The translations under genes and the position numbers were made by a program. From positions 18,527 to 82,526 of the forward strand of contig NZ_JANQDH010000093.1 in the NCBI RefSeq assembly GCF_029891735.1: DNA of 64,000 nt, written 5' to 3'. Each line of letters starts with the position of its first letter. Within the stretch, counting starts at the first letter, position 1. Origin of the DNA: Chrysosporum bergii ANA360D (lineage in GTDB: Bacteria; Cyanobacteriota; Cyanobacteriia; Cyanobacteriales; Nostocaceae). Below the pieces are notes generated by a model. The model made no database searches. It had not been told where the DNA came from and saw nothing but the letters and a program-made list of their open reading frames with translations. Below, piece by piece: positions 48,265-57,509 of the stretch.

Positions 48265-48357
48265 TGTTTTTGCCACTTAAATCACTATTTCTTATTGTGT
48301 CGTGCTAGGAGGCCATTGCAGAAGAAATGGGAAAAGACATTCACGGCTAAATTTTTC

Positions 48358-49191
48358 CTATTCCCTACTAGCCATATTCATATTGCTATACATTTGTAGC
48401 GCAGTACGCCAAACCAAGTAACCTGTGGGATTCAGATGTAAACCATCAGTGGTAAATTCACTGCGGAGATTACCCTGCTTATTGGTAAATAAAGGATATA
48501 AGTCCAGATATTTAACACCCACTTGAGCAGCTGCGCTTTGCAGTTTTTCATTTAACTGGCGAATTCGACTGTTGGGAATACTCAGCAATTTTTCTTTTCC
48601 CTCCCAGGTAGCTTCCTTATCCCCATGTGGCAAAATCGACTGGATCACAATTTGCGCTTGAGGATGCTTTTTAAGGAGGTAAGTCATAATTTGGCGTTGA
48701 TTATCTAAAATAACTTGCTCACTGACCCCTCGAATCAAATCGTTAATGCCAATCATGATAAAAATCACCTCTGGCTGGGTACTATCAAATAGGTCTAATC
48801 TTTTTAATAGTCCATGGCTAGATTCTCCTGAAATTCCCTGATTAAGCCAATTTCTGTCCTGTGGTAACAACTCAGGAGGAAACCATAAAGTGAGAGAATC
48901 TCCTATCAGAATGCTTAAACGCTGGGGAGGTCGGTTAGAGGCCACTTTGGCCTCTTGCTTGAGAATATCCACCCACTGTTGATAAGTGAGTTGATGACGG
49001 GGGCCTAAGTCTGGTGTGTTGGCTTGGGTTTGATCAACTTGCTCTGGGGAAAGTGGATTGCCAAAAACAGCCGTTAATCGCTGCTGTTGCCATACGAGCA
49101 AGATTACCACCAACATTAGTATGCTGTTGGTTACCAGCAGGAAAAATCCCCAAATCGGAAAAGTTTTTGCAGAAGTGGACACAAATAGCAA
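48358..49191 (-). CDS. SGNH/GDSL-type hydrolase, membrane-anchored
   Basis: The 277-residue protein has an N-terminal hydrophobic anchor (about 12-35) and an SGNH esterase domain with all four blocks: LIGDSLTLWF (nucleophile Ser), NQGISGESS, MIGINDLIRG (Gly/Asn) and TDGLHLNPTGYLVW (Asp/His). It probably acts outside the membrane as an esterase or lipase/deacetylase; the substrate is unknown. No ATG precedes the anchor, so translation must start at TTG 49191 or GTG 49182; the choice is uncertain. Confidence 0.85.
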   Translation of the reverse strand: MLFVSTSAKTFPIWGFFLLVTNSILMLVVILLVWQQQRLTAVFGNPLSPEQVDQTQANTPDLGPRHQLTYQQWVDILKQEAKVASNRPPQRLSILIGDSLTLWFPPELLPQDRNWLNQGISGESSHGLLKRLDLFDSTQPEVIFIMIGINDLIRGVSEQVILDNQRQIMTYLLKKHPQAQIVIQSILPHGDKEATWEGKEKLLSIPNSRIRQLNEKLQSAAAQVGVKYLDLYPLFTNKQGNLRSEFTTDGLHLNPTGYLVWRTALQMYSNMNMASRE

Positions 49192-49263
49192 AATATACCA
49201 ATGATTTGAATCAGATTTTAAATCGCTAAAGTCAATATGTCACACTAAAGAAAATTTGGCATC

Positions 49264-49308
49264 AAAAAACCCGCCACTTGAATCAAGTCAAAGGTATCAT
49301 GGGCGGGT
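49264..49308 (-). terminator. Rho-independent terminator of the ammonium transporter gene
   Basis: On the minus strand ACCCGCC (49302-49308) pairs with GGCGGGT (49269-49275), and six T follow. The loop contains a smaller CTTGA/TCAAG hairpin. It begins 22 bases after the amt stop. Confidence 0.8.
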
Positions 49309-49330
49309 ATTGATCAGCAATCAAACATGA

Positions 49331-50899
49331 TCATTTATCTGGTGATATTCCGGCTGAACCATAGGCTTCAGATCCTCTAGAGCTAGTTTCTTGGAGGAAT
49401 CCAGTGTAGGCTTCCATACCGTGTTCGCTGATATCCAAGCCTTCTAACTCCTCTTCTCTGGATACCCGGATACCTAAAGTAGCCTTGAGGATAAGCCAGA
49501 AGATGCTGCTGAGAAGAACTGTCATCCCACCTACAGTAAGAACGCCAACCAATTGAATAAATAACTGTCCCAGTCCACCACCGGCAAATAAACCTGCACC
49601 AGGACCTGCACCAGGACCGTACCAGGAATAAACACCAGGACCAACAGACCACAGACCAACTGCCAAAGTTCCCCAGATACCGCAAACCAAGTGAACTGAG
49701 GTTGCGCCCACCGGGTCATCAATCTGGATTTTGTCAAAGAGTGTGACTGGGAAAACAACAATCACTCCGCCAATGAAGCCGATGAGTAAAGCCGCAGGAA
49801 TAGTCACGTAAGCACAAGAGGCTGTAATGGCTACTAAGCCGGCCAAAACCCCGTTGATAATCATAGATAAATCTGGCTTACCTAAGTAAATCCAAGCTGT
49901 ACCTGTAGCGCCAACCGCACCGGCAGCAGCGGCCATGTTAGTTATAACAGCTATGTGGGCAATGGCGCTACCATCAGCAGCCATTGTGGAACCGGGGTTA
50001 AAACCAAACCAGCCTAACCAGAGAATTAAACAACCCAAGGTAGCAATACTCATGTTGTGACCCGGTAAAGCCACAATTTGCTGATTTTGATATTTGCCCA
50101 GGCGTGGTCCTAGAAATGCAGCTCCCATTAAAGCAGCCCAGCCACCCACCGAGTGAATAGCGGTGGAACCGGCAAAATCCCAGAATCCAAAGCCACTTAA
50201 CCAACCACCACCCCAAATCCAATGTCCGGTGATGGGGTAGGCAATACCTACAAGTAAGAGGCTGAAGATTAAGAAATCAACAAATTTAATCCGTTCTGCT
50301 ACAGCACCAGAAACAATTGTGGCCGCAGTTCCCGCAAAGGCCAGTTGAAATAAAAACTTGGCTGCTAAAGGCACACCTGCCCAACTCAAAGAACTGAAGA
50401 CTCCTTGATAAGCATCGCCTGTTACAGGACTGTTATCTGCCCCTGAAAGGAAAAACCCAGAGGTTCCCAAGAAACTGTTGCCATTACCAAACATGATCCC
50501 AAAACCAATTGCCCAAAAGGCAATACTAGCCAGAGCAAATACAATTAGGTTTTTTGCGAGAATATTTACAGCATTTTTCTGGCGACAAAAGCCGGTTTCT
50601 AACATTCCAAAACCAGCATTCATAAAGAATACTAAAAAAGCTGCAACCGCTACCCAAAGAGTATCCAGAGCAATTTTTAGTTCTGCTGTGGTGGGTCCCC
50701 CATCTGGTGTTTGGGCAACTGCTACATAACCCCAGCCTAAAACAATCAAACAAGCTAAGGGTAAACAGGCTCGCCAACTGGGAGAAAGCTGCTTAATTGC
50801 TAGGTTTAGTCCCTTTAATTGTGAGTTTAATTGTTTCTTCTGAGCCGAGGTTCTCCGGGAGAATCGACTATTTTTGATTTTGTACTTCTGCTTGTACAT
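49331..50899 (-). CDS. amt: Ammonium transporter
   Basis: The 522-residue Amt/MEP protein has a basic N-terminus, a hydrophobic signal-like segment (about 45-63), and eleven predicted membrane helices. Conserved pieces include [19 protein letters not shown], the paired pore histidines in [12 protein letters not shown] and [13 protein letters not shown], and [11 protein letters not shown]. It ends in a cytosolic tail with [15 protein letters not shown], where GlnB (PII-type) proteins dock in other Amt proteins. Nostoc-like strains have several amt genes; which one this is cannot be told. In cyanobacteria amt is normally NtcA-controlled; no clean GTA-N8-TAC site was seen, but a Pho-box-like repeat lies upstream. 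Confidence 0.95.
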   Translation of the reverse strand: MYKQKYKIKNSRFSRRTSAQKKQLNSQLKGLNLAIKQLSPSWRACLPLACLIVLGWGYVAVAQTPDGGPTTAELKIALDTLWVAVAAFLVFFMNAGFGMLETGFCRQKNAVNILAKNLIVFALASIAFWAIGFGIMFGNGNSFLGTSGFFLSGADNSPVTGDAYQGVFSSLSWAGVPLAAKFLFQLAFAGTAATIVSGAVAERIKFVDFLIFSLLLVGIAYPITGHWIWGGGWLSGFGFWDFAGSTAIHSVGGWAALMGAAFLGPRLGKYQNQQIVALPGHNMSIATLGCLILWLGWFGFNPGSTMAADGSAIAHIAVITNMAAAAGAVGATGTAWIYLGKPDLSMIINGVLAGLVAITASCAYVTIPAALLIGFIGGVIVVFPVTLFDKIQIDDPVGATSVHLVCGIWGTLAVGLWSVGPGVYSWYGPGAGPGAGLFAGGGLGQLFIQLVGVLTVGGMTVLLSSIFWLILKATLGIRVSREEELEGLDISEHGMEAYTGFLQETSSRGSEAYGSAGISPDK

Positions 50900-51518
50900 G
50901 AGTTTAATTTACATCCTCCCATGAATCAAAAAAACAAGTTTAGCCAACAACAAACAACCCCTAAAGTGACTTTAGTGGTGCTTGATGCCATTGGTTAACC
51001 AACTGTGAAATTCAGTTTAGGCAACTATTAGTAAATTTGTAAACCTTTTTTTGTGATTTGTTTAAGAAAAGGTTAACAGAAGGTTAACAAAAGGTTATGT
51101 AATACAACATAATAACCTCCTTCACTTGATGTTTACTTGATGTTTACTTGTAGTTAGTGATGCTTGGAAAAGAGGCATCACCAATATGACCATTTTTAGA
51201 TAAAAACGGCAAATTTTAGTGCTTAATTATTCGGCTAAAACAGCCAATAATTAAGTATGTTTAATGACTTCATCGGCATGGTGCCAGTCTGTAATAATGT
51301 AATAAATTTTGTTAATCTTCTATTTACTAGAATTACAATTCTGTCATGTCAGATACTATTTTTTTATTTCACTCCTCTACTAGCCCGGAATTTTTTCCCA
51401 ACAGGAAGGTACATCCTTTGCATTGTCAGCATTCTCTGACTTGCGCCAGAAACATGAATAATATTGTTAAGTTTTGTAAACAAGTCGCAAAAGTCAACAA
51501 ATACTTGTGGCTCTCATG
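50900..51518. other. Upstream region of amt
   Basis: The 620-base spacer lies upstream of amt and downstream of purE, both on minus. It contains the palindrome CTAAAGT-G-ACTTTAG at 50961-50975, the Pho-box-like repeats at 51069-51098, and a TTATGT-N6-ACATAA dyad overlapping the repeat edge (51096-51113). No gene is supported; short frames at 51257-51558 have no homology and lack ribosome binding sites. Confidence 0.55.
51069..51098 (-). promoter_or_regulatory. Pho-box-like triple direct repeat upstream of amt
   Basis: On the minus strand the units ATAACCTT, TTAACCTT and TTAACCTT are spaced by exactly three bases (period 11), and a fourth, weaker TTAAACAA follows in phase. Cyanobacterial Pho boxes consist of eight-base PyTTAAPyPyT-type repeats three bases apart, bound by SphR/PhoB under phosphate starvation. 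The site lies 170-200 bases upstream of the amt start. Confidence 0.5.
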
Positions 51519-52046
51519 CTACGGCTCTTGTTGCAAATGTTGCAAATACTGTTCATAGCCGAGTTCTTGGAGTTTGATTTGCTTGGCTATGACGGATTCT
51601 GAGAGGGTTTGACGGTATTTTTGGACTTTTTCCAATAATTCTGGTTGGTGTGTAGCCATAATTTGCACAGCCAACAGCCCAGCATTCTTAGCGTTACCTA
51701 TTGCTACTGTTGCCACTGGGATACCTCCAGGCATCTGTACAATGGAATATAAAGAATCAACCCCTTGTAGGTTCCGAGTGGGTACAGGAACGCCAATTAC
51801 CGGGAGCGGAGTTAAAGATGCTACCATTCCGGGAAGATGAGCAGCCCCACCCGCACCGGCGATAATCACCTTTAAGCCTCGTTGATGCGCTTGTTGGGCA
51901 TACTGTACCATCCGTTCTGGAGTGCGATGGGCAGAAACAATGGCTACTTCATGTTCTACGCCAAATTGTTCACAAACTGCGATCGCATCTTTCATGGTGG
52001 GCAGATCGGAATCGCTGCCCATGATAATACCGATAAGAGGAGCCAT
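51519..52046 (-). CDS. purE: 5-(carboxyamino)imidazole ribonucleotide mutase
   Basis: PurE class I moves the carboxyl group of N5-CAIR to C4 in purine synthesis. The 175-residue protein has [24 protein letters not shown] with the catalytic His, [13 protein letters not shown] and [26 protein letters not shown]. Length is normal. The ATG at 52046 is six bases from the start of nagA on the other strand, so the two genes must share or interleave promoter signals. Confidence 0.96.
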   Translation of the reverse strand: MAPLIGIIMGSDSDLPTMKDAIAVCEQFGVEHEVAIVSAHRTPERMVQYAQQAHQRGLKVIIAGAGGAAHLPGMVASLTPLPVIGVPVPTRNLQGVDSLYSIVQMPGGIPVATVAIGNAKNAGLLAVQIMATHQPELLEKVQKYRQTLSESVIAKQIKLQELGYEQYLQHLQQEP

Positions 52047-52052
52047 ATTAAT

Positions 52053-53210
52053 TTGAGATTAGCAATACAAAACCCTGTTGATATTATTAATGCGCGAGTA
52101 CCTGGTTATCAAGATTTCCAAAGAATCTCAGTTAACCATGAGGGGATAATTCAGCAAATCCTCCCCATGGGTAGGGAAATTCCTATTTGTGAATCTTTAT
52201 TAGATGTGGCTGGTGATTGGATTTCCAATGGTGGTGTTGATTTACAAATTAACGGGGCGTTGGGTTGGGCGTTTACTGACTTAAAAACTGAAAATGCCGA
52301 TATTTTACCCAAAATATGCCAATTTCTCTGGGATGTTGGCATAGATGGATTTTTACCAACTCTAGTGACAACTTCAATAGAAAATATACAGCGATCGCTC
52401 GCCATAATTGCTAATTATCTCCCCACCGAACAAGTAGGTGCAAAAATTCTGGGGGTACATCTAGAAGGACCATTTTTAAATTACCACAAGCGGGGCGCAC
52501 ACCCAGCCCAATATTTATTACCCTTGACCATTGACCAGGTAAACAGAATCTTGGGGGATTATGCCCATATAGTCAAAGTTATTACCCTAGCCCCAGAATT
52601 AGACCCCACCGGCCAAGTAATACCATATTTGTCTGAGTTAGGCATAACTGTGAGTTTAGGGCATTCCCAAGCCACAGCCGCCCAAGCACAAACGGCTTTT
52701 CAACTGGGGGCAAAAATGGTAACCCATGCTTTCAACGCCATGTCTCCATTACATCACCGCGAACCAGGATTATTAGGTGCTGCAATTACCGATCCAGATG
52801 TGATGTGTGGTTTTATTGCCGATGGAGAACACGTTACGCCTACAATGCTGCAAATCTTACTCCAGGCCAGCAACCAAGCCCAAGGGTTGTTTCTAGTGAG
52901 TGATGCTTTAGCACCCCTGGGGCTACCGGATGGGGTGTATCCCTGGGACAGTAGAGAAATTACCGTCATTAACGGCACAGCGAGATTAACAGATGGTACT
53001 TTATCCGGTACAACTTTACCTTTATTGGTGGGAGTGCAAAACTTAGTCAAGTGGGGAATTTGTGATGTAGAAACTGCCATCGCCTTGGCTACCAATGCAC
53101 CCAGACAAGCGATGAATTTACCAGGAATTATCTCCAGTCCAGCCGCCAACTTATTACGCTGGCATAAAGATGACAATAACCAAACATTAACTTGGCAGAG
53201 ATTTTTTTAA
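52053..53210 (+). CDS. nagA: N-acetylglucosamine-6-phosphate deacetylase
   Basis: NagA removes acetate from GlcNAc-6-phosphate in cell-wall sugar recycling. The 385-residue protein has [15 protein letters not shown], metal-binding VHLEGPF (Glu), [11 protein letters not shown] (His), [17 protein letters not shown] (His) and [10 protein letters not shown] (catalytic Asp). No ATG precedes the conserved N-terminus except far upstream inside purE. TTG 52053 ([18 protein letters not shown]) is the likeliest start, with an AGAGGAG 12 bases upstream. Its stop shares bases with the stop of the antiporter gene. Confidence 0.9.
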   Translation: MRLAIQNPVDIINARVPGYQDFQRISVNHEGIIQQILPMGREIPICESLLDVAGDWISNGGVDLQINGALGWAFTDLKTENADILPKICQFLWDVGIDGFLPTLVTTSIENIQRSLAIIANYLPTEQVGAKILGVHLEGPFLNYHKRGAHPAQYLLPLTIDQVNRILGDYAHIVKVITLAPELDPTGQVIPYLSELGITVSLGHSQATAAQAQTAFQLGAKMVTHAFNAMSPLHHREPGLLGAAITDPDVMCGFIADGEHVTPTMLQILLQASNQAQGLFLVSDALAPLGLPDGVYPWDSREITVINGTARLTDGTLSGTTLPLLVGVQNLVKWGICDVETAIALATNAPRQAMNLPGIISSPAANLLRWHKDDNNQTLTWQRFF

Positions 53211-55291
53211 AGATGTGCTTCTCCCAACAAAACAATAGAACCGGTTAACCCCTCAATCACTTGAGTTGTCACTTGACTTACGGCTAACCCCCCTGTGGTA
53301 CGATAACGCACAGAACGTAACACGGCTAAATCAAACCCTTGAGCTTCCCGAACTATTGCCCCTGCCACATCATCATCTATGATAATTTGGATGTTGGTAT
53401 TTACTTGTAACTGACTTTTAGCGACAATATCAGATAGTTGATTGGTAAATTGTTCTACCAAATGAGCAGGAGTTTTGCTATTAGACACGTGTAGTAGTAC
53501 AACCTCCGCTTTGTTCACGTCGGCTAAAATTTCCGCAAATCGCCAGGCGCTAATAGTTTGGGGTCTTAAGTCTCCAATGGGTACAATAATCCTAGCGATC
53601 GTTTTGGGACTACTGACCAGGCGTGTTACTGCCACTGGACAGTGAGAAGACCAAAAAACGCTATCAATCACATTACCAAATAAGCGAGCGCGTAAACCTG
53701 TGGTGCGAGACCACCCCATTACTACTAAATTAGCATTTTGTTCTCGACTGGTGCGGCTAATTGCCAAAGCTATATCATCATCAATGCGAATTGCTGTTGA
53801 AACTTGTACATTAAATTCTTGACTAATTTCTTCAGCCATTTTTAATCTTTGCTGACTTTGTTCTAGTGATATTTCTAATTGTGGATCATCCATGTGAACG
53901 TGAGCCTTAGCAATAGCTAATGGCAAAATTCGCCCAGATTCGTGCTGCGCTATTAAGGCAGCCATTTCTATTAAATAACGCTGGGTTTGGGGGTTGTATA
54001 CTGGCACTGCTACAGTGAAGGATTGCCGATTTTTTTCTGCTCGCTGACTATCAGAAGTTTCCCACCAAGTTGTGGGAACATTCTCTGTTTCTAAATTTGT
54101 TTCGGTGACTTGTAATAACACCGCAAATCTGGATGTGATTAATGGTCCCATGATGGAAGTAACTAGCATGAGGACAATTACACTATTTAAGACATTCTCA
54201 CCAATTAATCTTTCACCAGCGGAATTTAAGGTTTGATAACCAACCAAGGTGGCTGCTAATGTGGCGGCTACTTGTGGTAATGACAAAGACCACATTGTCA
54301 GCAGTTCCGCATTATTGTACCGGTAAATAAGCTTGACTAAAAATGCAGCCACAAATTTACTGGTAATCAAAGCTATGACAATTACCACTGTTAGCCAAAT
54401 TGAACCAAGAGTTTTGATAAATGCCGGAATATTAATTAGCAGTCCCATATCTACGAAGAAACAGGGGATAAATAAAACACTGCCAATAAACTCAATTTTT
54501 TCTTTAACGGGGCTACGTCCCACAACATCATTAACTGCTAAACCTGCCAAAAATGCACCGACAATTTTTTCAACTCCAATTATCTGCGCTCCTACTGATG
54601 CCAAAAATAAAGCTAGTAAAATAAATAAAAATTGGTTACTTTGTTCATCTCCTGACCGACGAAAAAATTCTTTACCCGCCCAGTCAAAGCCAAATAGTAC
54701 AATTGCGGAGTAAATTGCTAACCCAACTAGCAAACTTACTAAACTCAGGGCTGAAAATTCGCCGCCATGAATTCCCACACAAATTGCCAATACTAACAAA
54801 GCACCTGTATCCGTAAAAATTGTTGCCCCTACTGTCACTGTCACAGCTTCATTCATGACAACTCCCAGACGACTAACAATGGGATAGGCTAAGAGGGTAT
54901 GGGATGCCAGTAAAGAACCAATCAAAACCGAAGCATTCCAGCTAAAATTGAATAATTTACCGACACCTATCCCAGCAAGTAATGGCACTATAAATGTGAG
55001 GATTCCAAATATAATGGAGCGGTTTTTAGTTTTGCGAAACTGTGTTAAATCAATTTCTAAACCCGCAACAAACATTAAATAAACTTTGCCAATATCCGAA
55101 AGCAGACTTACAGTTTCTGAATCTGAGTCTAAAAGTTTTAGTCCATTTTGTCCTAGCACCATACCTGCTACCAACAAACCTACTAATCCCGGTAGTCGCA
55201 GGCGCTCAAATATAGGAGGTATGCTAAAAATTACTGTCAGAAGAATTGTAAATTGAATGATAGGACTGTCAGTTAGTAAGTTTGATGTCAT
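53207..55291 (-). CDS. CPA2-family cation/proton antiporter with tandem USP-like domains
   Basis: The 694-residue protein has about twelve membrane helices (1-395) of the Na+/H+ exchanger superfamily, with GLVGLLVAGMVLGQNGL, HTLLAYPIV and IFTDTGALLVL, where the TD pair is a likely ion site. Residues about 425-560 and 560-690 form two universal-stress-protein-like domains; the first has VVMGWSRTTGLRARLFGNVID, close to the USP nucleotide loop. Such proteins export Na+ or K+ and may sense nucleotides. Ion specificity is not predictable. Its last four bases overlap nagA end to end. Confidence 0.88.
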   Translation of the reverse strand: MTSNLLTDSPIIQFTILLTVIFSIPPIFERLRLPGLVGLLVAGMVLGQNGLKLLDSDSETVSLLSDIGKVYLMFVAGLEIDLTQFRKTKNRSIIFGILTFIVPLLAGIGVGKLFNFSWNASVLIGSLLASHTLLAYPIVSRLGVVMNEAVTVTVGATIFTDTGALLVLAICVGIHGGEFSALSLVSLLVGLAIYSAIVLFGFDWAGKEFFRRSGDEQSNQFLFILLALFLASVGAQIIGVEKIVGAFLAGLAVNDVVGRSPVKEKIEFIGSVLFIPCFFVDMGLLINIPAFIKTLGSIWLTVVIVIALITSKFVAAFLVKLIYRYNNAELLTMWSLSLPQVAATLAATLVGYQTLNSAGERLIGENVLNSVIVLMLVTSIMGPLITSRFAVLLQVTETNLETENVPTTWWETSDSQRAEKNRQSFTVAVPVYNPQTQRYLIEMAALIAQHESGRILPLAIAKAHVHMDDPQLEISLEQSQQRLKMAEEISQEFNVQVSTAIRIDDDIALAISRTSREQNANLVVMGWSRTTGLRARLFGNVIDSVFWSSHCPVAVTRLVSSPKTIARIIVPIGDLRPQTISAWRFAEILADVNKAEVVLLHVSNSKTPAHLVEQFTNQLSDIVAKSQLQVNTNIQIIIDDDVAGAIVREAQGFDLAVLRSVRYRTTGGLAVSQVTTQVIEGLTGSIVLLGEAHL

Positions 55292-55324
55292 TGGTATTTA
55301 TTAAAGCTATGTTAGCAAATTAAC

Positions 55325-55347
55325 TATATGTATATAGTATACATATA
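55325..55347. repeat. Perfect AT-rich palindrome
   Basis: TATATGTATA and TATACATATA are perfect ten-base arms around TAG. It lies 34-56 bases upstream of the antiporter start, a plausible operator position. Confidence 0.6.
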
Positions 55348-55402
55348 TTATTTATTAATTCCTAATCAATACAATATTTTGAGCCTAACTGTGCCATGGT
55401 AC

Positions 55403-55427
55403 TTTATGATTATATTTTAATCATAAA
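55403..55427. repeat. Inverted repeat in the antiporter/chlM spacer
   Basis: TTTATGATTA (55403-55412) and TAATCATAAA (55418-55427) are perfect ten-base arms with a five-base loop. No T run fits a terminator; a protein-binding site is possible. Confidence 0.55.
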
Positions 55428-55676
55428 AGGTAAAAAAGTAAACCCCCCAGCTAAATGAATGTTAATTCCGCTAATTCCGCTAATATACATGGAAATAACC
55501 AGTAAATCTTCAGTTTGTTCTGAAAATCAGTACTTAGTATACATAGTATATCTAACAATGGCAACCATGAAAGGATAAAAAAAGAGAATAATTTGCTAAA
55601 AAATCTGTCAGATTACTCTTGACGGTTGCTATTAATGATAATTTTAGGAGTAGGGAACATTTAAAAATTTCAGTTT

Positions 55677-56363
55677 ATGAACGTAGCTGACGATAAAACG
55701 ATTGTTCAGGAATATTTTAACTCCACAGGCTTTGACCGATGGCGACGAATTTACGGCGATGGGGAAGTCAACAAAGTCCAGTTAGATATCCGCAATGGAC
55801 ACCAACGCACTGTAGATACAGTTATTGACTGGTTAAAAAAAGATGGCAATTTACCAGAATTATCAATCTGTGACGCTGGTTGTGGTGTGGGTAGTCTGAG
55901 TATACCCTTAGCGGCGGATGGCGCTCAAGTCTACGCCAGCGATATTTCTGAGAAAATGGTAACAGAAGCCAAGGAGAGGGCTTTGCAAACTCTGGGAAAT
56001 TCTGAAAAAGCCATTTTCACTGTCCAGGATTTAGAAGCTTTGAGTGGTAGCTACCACACTGTTATTTGTTTGGATGTCCTCATTCACTACCCCCAAGCAA
56101 AAGCCGATGAAATGATTGCTCATCTTTGTTCTTTAGCCCAGTCAAGGATAATTATGAGTTTTGCGCCCAAAACTTGTGCTTTGAGTATACTCAAGAAAAT
56201 TGGTAGTTTTTTTCCTGGACCTAGTAAAGCAACTCGCGCCTATCTACACCGTGAGGCTGATGTGGTAAAAATCTTGGAAAATAACGGCTTTTTTGTACAA
56301 CGTCAAGCCATGACTAAAACTCGTTTTTACTACTCTCGTTTACTGGAAGCTACACGCAAATAA
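55677..56363 (+). CDS. chlM: Magnesium-protoporphyrin IX methyltransferase
   Basis: ChlM transfers a methyl group from SAM to the C13 propionate of Mg-protoporphyrin IX, a committed step to chlorophyll. The 228-residue protein has the start YFNSTGFDRWRRIYGDGEVNKVQ typical of ChlM, the SAM-binding loop CDAGCGVGSLSIPLA near residue 65-80, CLDVLIHYPQ and a C-terminal READVVKILENNGF. Length is normal. It stands alone on the plus strand with an AT-rich spacer upstream. Confidence 0.95.
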   Translation: MNVADDKTIVQEYFNSTGFDRWRRIYGDGEVNKVQLDIRNGHQRTVDTVIDWLKKDGNLPELSICDAGCGVGSLSIPLAADGAQVYASDISEKMVTEAKERALQTLGNSEKAIFTVQDLEALSGSYHTVICLDVLIHYPQAKADEMIAHLCSLAQSRIIMSFAPKTCALSILKKIGSFFPGPSKATRAYLHREADVVKILENNGFFVQRQAMTKTRFYYSRLLEATRK

Positions 56364-56380
56364 GGTTACAATTGCAGCAA

Positions 56381-56492
56381 GGTAAGCTGTTACGCATTGA
56401 ATTTGTACATTTGTATAACAGTAGGGAAGATACCCGCACTACCTGTATTGATGAAATACAGATTGTTGAATTTAGCTGCTTAACAGCTTACC
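56381..56492. mobile_element. MITE-like element, family 2, complete copy
   Basis: A 112-base element with perfect 12-base terminal inverted repeats GGTAAGCTGTTA and TAACAGCTTACC. Its left end matches 10473-10505. It has no gene; a 64-codon open frame over it is fortuitous. It lies 17 bases after the chlM stop. Confidence 0.7.
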
Positions 56493-56582
56493 GTTTGAGA
56501 AAACCTACTTATATTTTTCATGGAAAGTTTTGCCAAGTAAAGTTAAAATCGCAAGCAAAAGTTTAAAATCTGATATACAACT

Positions 56583-57071
56583 ATGAAGACTGCTGAAAAA
56601 TTGGCTGCGGGTTGGCTATTAACACTAGGATTCATGTTTCTGACACTATCAGTTTCAGCCACACTTGAGAAAAAATCTATGCTTAAGCCGATTTCTACAA
56701 GTTACAAAGAGGCTGTAGGAGAAGAATTTATCAATCAACCTGCTTTTTATTACTTGAGTAATACTGCCACAAATGGTATTATTTTTGGCATACCTACCAT
56801 ACTATTGGGGGGGTGGATGAGTTTAGGGTTATATCGTCAAAGCCAGAATGAGAAAAAAGCATTACAGCAGCAAGTTAGCGATCGCTTACAATCTAACTTT
56901 TACAAAATCCTACAAGAAAATAATGGGCGTGTCACTGTTTTAGGTTTAGCGATGAATTGTCAGCTACCGGCTAGCCAAGCACAAGAATATTTAGATATGA
57001 AAGCTAAAGAATTTAATGCGGATTTTCAGGTCAACGACAAAGGCGGGATATCATATCATTTTGACATCTAA
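56583..57071 (+). CDS. Hypothetical membrane protein with C-terminal soluble domain
   Basis: The 162-residue protein has two hydrophobic segments (about 8-26 and 62-80), a short coiled stretch (QNEKKALQQQVSDRLQ) and a compact C-terminal part (about 100-162) whose pattern (FYKILQENNGRVTVLGLAMNCQLPASQAQEYL) looks like a small winged helix. I do not recognise a named family. It is 18 bases upstream of the DUF423 gene on the same strand, so the two are probably co-transcribed. Confidence 0.7.
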   Translation: MKTAEKLAAGWLLTLGFMFLTLSVSATLEKKSMLKPISTSYKEAVGEEFINQPAFYYLSNTATNGIIFGIPTILLGGWMSLGLYRQSQNEKKALQQQVSDRLQSNFYKILQENNGRVTVLGLAMNCQLPASQAQEYLDMKAKEFNADFQVNDKGGISYHFDI

Positions 57072-57089
57072 AATCAATCCTGATTAGGA

Positions 57090-57476
57090 ATGGCAAATCA
57101 TAATTTTTTTATCAGCGTAGCTGCGGTTTTGGGCGGTTTATCCGTCGCCGCCGGTGCTTTTGCTTCCCATGGCCTGCGAGAAAAAATTAGTGAGCGATCG
57201 CTGGAAATTTTCGATACTGGCGCTCGTTATCAAATGTACCATGCTTTGGCACTTTTGTTAGTCGCCTTGTTAATTAGTCGTACAACTTCACCCCAACCGA
57301 TTTTAATAGCCAGTGGATGGTTATTTATCGTTGGCATTGCAATTTTTTCTGGTAGTTTGTACGCGCTGAGTCTAACTGGGTGGAAATATTTAGGTGCAAT
57401 TACGCCCTTGGGAGGCGTGGCTTTTATTCTTGGTTGGGGGGCTTTGGCTTTTGCAGCTTGGGGTTTGGAGTGGTGA
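57090..57476 (+). CDS. DUF423 family membrane protein
   Basis: A 128-residue protein with four membrane helices. It has the DUF423 pattern: AAVLGGLSVAAGAFASHGL near the start, FDTGARYQMYHALALLLVAL, and IFSGSLYALSLTG followed by AITPLGGVAFILGWGALA. The family (YwdK-like) is widespread and of unknown function. It meets the proline catabolic gene end to end. Confidence 0.92.
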   Translation: MANHNFFISVAAVLGGLSVAAGAFASHGLREKISERSLEIFDTGARYQMYHALALLLVALLISRTTSPQPILIASGWLFIVGIAIFSGSLYALSLTGWKYLGAITPLGGVAFILGWGALAFAAWGLEW

Positions 57477-57482
57477 ACTATA

Positions 57483-57505
57483 GGGGGGGAGATAATACCC
57501 CCCCC
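57483..57505. terminator. G7/C8 hairpin between convergent genes
   Basis: Seven G (57483-57489) face eight C (57498-57505) around GATAATA-type loop bases, between the stops of the DUF423 gene and the minus-strand gene. No T run is present; it may act as a bidirectional barrier. Confidence 0.5.
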
Positions 57506-57509
57506 ATGC

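Larger units (their letters stand above)
55292..55676. other. AT-rich divergent spacer with palindromes
   Basis: This 385-base spacer separates the antiporter gene (leftward) from chlM (rightward). It contains the palindromes at 55325-55347 and 55403-55427, a degenerate TATAC/GTATA repeat near 55536-55552 and the direct repeat ATTCCGCTA near 55470-55490. No gene is supported. Confidence 0.5.

Noticed and set aside
50900..51240. Search for an NtcA site (GTA-N8-TAC) upstream of amt.
   Set aside because: The nearest candidate reads GTA-N8-TAA and the neighbouring TGT/ACA dyad has a six-base spacer, so neither fits.
51257..51558. Two short plus-strand frames in the amt/purE spacer.
   Set aside because: No ribosome binding site, no recognisable domain, and the second overlaps the end of purE.
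56372..56566. A 64-codon open frame after chlM.
   Set aside because: It lies over the complete MITE-like element and has no homology, so it is fortuitous.
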